Shown piece by piece: positions 60,678 through 64,000 of a stretch of DNA of 64,000 nucleotides (the stretch's first letter is position 1; the number at the start of each line of letters is the position of its first letter). The translations under genes and the position numbers were made by a program. The notes beneath the pieces are model-generated. The model was not told the DNA's origin and made no database searches. It saw nothing but the letters and a program-made list of their open reading frames with translations. The DNA lies in assembly GCF_000499845.2 (NCBI RefSeq), contig NC_023759.2, positions 46,408,672 to 46,472,671 of the forward strand. The letters are read 5' to 3'. The stretch is from Phaseolus vulgaris. Lineage: Eukaryota; Streptophyta; Magnoliopsida; Fabales; Fabaceae.

Positions 60678-61540
60678 AATTGAAGTTGTGAAATGGTTAA
60701 CAGTGTATCTATGTATTATACTAAGGTCATATAAATAAACTGTCAACTATAGATAATATTTTATATATAAATATATAAAATTGGTTCTGTCTAAAATATA
60801 TGTTTTTTTTTGTTTTTAATTGTAAAAGTCTCCATATATATATATGAGACTTCTTAATGTTTTGTAGATGAGAATGTGATATGAAGAGAAATAATGAGTG
60901 TTAGTGTTTAGTATTTGAAAATTTTGTCTTGAAAATCATGTGTTCATCCTTAAACACACTACTTCGGGAGGCATGAGATTAATTTCATTGACGAATTTGG
61001 CTTTTAAAAGGCGGATAGAAGGTGAATTCCAGCAACTACGATGGTGATTCAGATTACAGATAGAGTAATTTGAAATAGTTTACACAATGTGGTTGGAGTC
61101 TATGGATTAATAGAGTAATGTGTACATGTATCGAAAGTGTAAAGAATATTTAATTACTATTCGTCGTGTATAATAAATTTATTGATATTAATAATAACTA
61201 TTTTAAAAAATATAGTGTCATGATCTCTAATTGATTTAGAATATATATTTTTTTATATTTACAATGAATTAAATTTACTCCTCTTTTTATATCACAAAGG
61301 CATGAGGTTTTTTTTATCACAAACTCATTTTTGTTATATTCAGAATTTATTTTGTAAAATACAATTTAATTTTACCATTCCATAGCATCGTTGAAATAAA
61401 TGTGTTTTGATTTAATTATTAAATTATAATATATCAAAATAATTATTAAATTAAGTAAATCTATTTAATGCTAATTGATCTTTCACTTTATATAATGTTA
61501 ATTCATCTTTCACTTCATACACGAGTTGAGATACTAAAAT
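60678..61540. other. 3' flank of the PMEI-like gene and AT-rich DNA
   Basis: No gene was recognised. TATATATATATGA near 60836-60848 may be a short microsatellite. The last 8 bp (61533-61540) are the left target duplication of the element that follows. Confidence 0.5.
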
Positions 61541-63917
61541 TAGGGGTGGTCATGGATTGCTAGAACAAATCCAAATTCATCCAAACAAATGGATTGAATT
61601 TAAAATCCATATCCCTTTTAACTAAATCAAATTTATTTGGATTTTTTAAAAATCCATTTAAAGTGGATTCAATCTAGATTAAATCCACTTTCTTAATTAG
61701 ATTAAATCCATTTTGTCAAATACATTAAATTCATTTTGATATGTACACAAACTATTTTGGCTCAGGACCAGAGAATTCGACATCAGTCCAGGCCCGTACG
61801 ACTCAACATCGATACAGGCCCGTACGGATTAACATTGACCCGGGCCCGTACGACTCGACATTGGCCTCGGTCCGTACGACTCGACATAGGCTCCGGCCCG
61901 TACGACTCGACATCGACCCGGGCCCGTACGACTCGACATCAGCCCACGTCCGTACGACTTGACATCGGCCCATACCCATACAACTCGACATCGATCTAGG
62001 CCCGTACTACTCGACATCGGTCTGGGCCCGTACGACTCGACATCGGCTCAGGCCCGTACAACTCGACCGGCTCAGGCCCGTACGACTCGACATTGGCCCG
62101 GGCCCCTACGACTCGACATTGGCCTGGGCCCCTACGACTCGACATTGGCCCGGGCCCCTACGACTAGACATCGGCTCGGGCCCGTACGACTCGACATAGG
62201 TCCGGGCCCGTACGACACCACATCGACTCGACATAGGTCCGGGCCCGTACGACACCACATCGACCCGAGCCCGTACGACTCGACATCGGCCCGGGCCCGT
62301 ACGACTCGACATCGGCCGGGGCCCGTACGACTCGACAACGGCCCGGGCCCGTACAACTCGACGTCGGCGCGAGCCCGTACGACTCGACGTCGGCGCGAGC
62401 CCGTACGACTCGACGTCGGCGCGAGCCCGTACGACTCGACGTCGGCGCGAGCCCGTACGACTCGACGTCGGCGCGAGCCCGTACGACTCGACGTCGGCGC
62501 GAGCCCGTACGACTCGACATCAGCCCGGCCCGTACGACTCGATATCGGCTCAGGCCCGTATGACTCGACATCGGCCCGGGCCTGTACGAATCGACATCGG
62601 AACGGGCCCGTACAACTCGACATCAGTTTAGGCCCGTACGACTCGACATCGGCTCAGGCCCGTACAACTCGACCGGCTTAGGCCCATACGACTCGACATT
62701 GGCCCGGGCCCCTACGACTCGACATCGGCTCGGGCCCGTACGACTCGACATAGGTCCGGGCCCGTACGACACCACATCGACCCGAGCCCGTATGACTCGA
62801 CATCGGATCGGCCCTGTACGACTCGACATCGGCCGGGGCCTGTACGACTCGACATTGGCCCGGGCCCGTACGACTCGACAACGGCCCGGGCCCGTACGAC
62901 TCGACGTCGACGCAAGCCCGTACGACTCGACATCGGCCCGGCCCGTACGACTCGATATCGGCTCAGGCCCGTATGACTCGACATCGGCCCGGGCCTGTAC
63001 GAATCGACATCGGAACGGGCCCGTACGACTCGACATCAGTTTAGGCCCGTACGACTCGACATCAGCCCGAGACTGTACGACTCGATATCGGCCTGAGCCC
63101 ATACGACTCGACATCGGCCCGGGCCCGTACGACTCAACATCGGTCCGGGCCCGTACGACTCAACATGGTCTGAGCCCATACGACTCGACATTGTCTGGGC
63201 CCGTACGACTCGACGTTGGCCCGGGCCCGTACGACTCGACATCGGCACGGGCCCGTACGACTCAACATCGGTCTGGGCCCGTACGACTTGACATGTTTCG
63301 GACCCGTATGAATCGACATCGGCACGGGCCCGTACGACTCGACATCGGAACGGGCCCGTACAACTCGACATCGGCCCGGGCCCGTTCAACTTGACCTCGA
63401 CTCAAACTCGTACGACTCGACATCGTCCCGGGCTTGTACGACTCGACATCAGTCTGAGCCCGTACGACTTGACATCGGCCCGGGCCCGCTCAGCTCAACA
63501 TCAGTATGGGTTCGTGACAACGGCCCGAGCCCACTGAACTCGACAACGGCCCAACCCCGCTCGACTCGACATCAACCTGGGCCCACTCAGCTCAATATCG
63601 GCCTTGCCCCGCTTAGCTCGAAATCGGCCTCGGCCCGAACGACTTGACATCGGTTCGGGCCTGCTCTGCTCGACATCAGCTCGAATTGTTGGCTCAACTT
63701 GGATCGTGTCAAGTCAAAACTCAACCAAAAATGCAATTTGGATAATCCAAAAATGTATCCAATCCATATCTAATCCATATCCAATTAAATGGATTGGATT
63801 TAAAATCCAAAAGTATGGATTTGGATTTAAGATTAATCCATTTAAATGGATTAAAACTAATATGGATTTGGATCATTATGGATTGAATTTTGTAATTTGG
63901 ATTTTTTCCCACCCTTA
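61541..63917. mobile_element. hAT-like non-autonomous element with minisatellite core (copy B)
   Basis: A 2377-bp element with a perfect 8-bp direct duplication ACTAAAAT at 61533-61540 and 63918-63925. The short inverted ends are TAGGGGTGG at the left and TAAGGGTGGG read from the right; end sequence and 8-bp duplication both fit the hAT superfamily. About 200 bp at each side are AT-rich with many ATCCA/TGGAT words, likely transposase-binding repeats, and correspond to the ends of the element in the NLA-like intron. The core is a GC-rich 26-bp array. There is no transposase gene, so it would need help from an autonomous relative. The clean duplication shows insertion as one unit. Confidence 0.88.
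61760..63690. repeat. GC-rich minisatellite, 26-bp unit, copy B array
   Basis: About 1.9 kb, roughly 74 units. The typical unit contains CGTACGACTCGACATCGG and GGCCCGGGCC, with a C/T-rich joint, so it includes three palindromes (CGTACG, TCGA, GGCCCGGGCC). A uniform block of about six units with GTCGGCGCGAG lies at 62360-62515. Larger blocks are duplicated: sequence from 62531 recurs from 62944, and sequence from 62060 recurs from 62666. Three units equal 78 bases, so open frames show a 26-residue period on both strands. I do not regard these as genes. Confidence 0.95.
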
Positions 63918-64000
63918 ACTAAAATAATAACATCTTATTAAATTAGAAGAATAAGTTTATAGTTTTGTGGTGTTTTAATTAATGATAATTGTGTTTTTAT

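Noticed and set aside
61541..63917. PIF/Harbinger classification based on TTA at both borders
   Set aside because: A perfect 8-bp duplication ACTAAAAT and TAGGGGTG-type ends fit hAT better; the TTA is explained by the element ends.

Overview
This window is nuclear DNA of a flowering plant. It is AT-rich, with intron-containing genes, plant-specific gene families and plant transposons. The proteins and retroelements look like those of a legume, probably of the bean/cowpea group; that placement is inference, because no species marker was seen. Exons were assembled by hand from reading frame, GT/AG borders and family similarity, so their coordinates are predictions.

Genes, left to right: the last two exons of an ABCC (MRP-type) transporter (+); an SPX-RING ubiquitin ligase of the NLA/BAH1 family (-, six exons); a one-domain universal stress protein (+, four exons); an EID1-like F-box protein (-, one exon); an SRSF1-type splicing factor of the SR34/SR30 group (-, 13 coding exons); the 15 kDa NDUFS5-like subunit of mitochondrial complex I (-, two exons with a 3.4 kb intron); and a secreted pectin methylesterase inhibitor/21 kDa-type protein (+, one exon). 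They are unrelated housekeeping, signalling and nutrient genes and do not form a pathway.

From 39.0 to 56.7 kb lies a retrotransposon nest. An old, broken Ty1/copia fragment is split by a 13.2 kb Ty3/gypsy element of the Tat type (39573-52769, duplicated target TTGAT). That element has two RNase H domains, a large antisense reading frame beyond the integrase and a tandem-repeat 3' region. Next to it is a young copia element (53199-56740, duplicated target CTTAT) with almost identical LTRs but no reverse transcriptase.

The most unusual feature is a pair of related DNA-transposon-like elements. Each has AT-rich ends full of ATCCA/TGGAT words and a core that is a GC-rich, CpG-dense array of a 26-bp repeat. 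Copy B (61541-63917) has hAT-like ends and a perfect 8-bp target duplication. Copy A (about 3027-6420) sits in the last intron of the NLA-like gene and makes up most of it. The arrays have drifted to different consensus sequences and contain internal higher-order duplications.

The remaining intergenic DNA is AT-rich and holds a 1.25 kb foldback element, a MITE with an 8-bp target duplication, a CACTA-type MITE, a LINE remnant, a probable solo LTR and several microsatellites.
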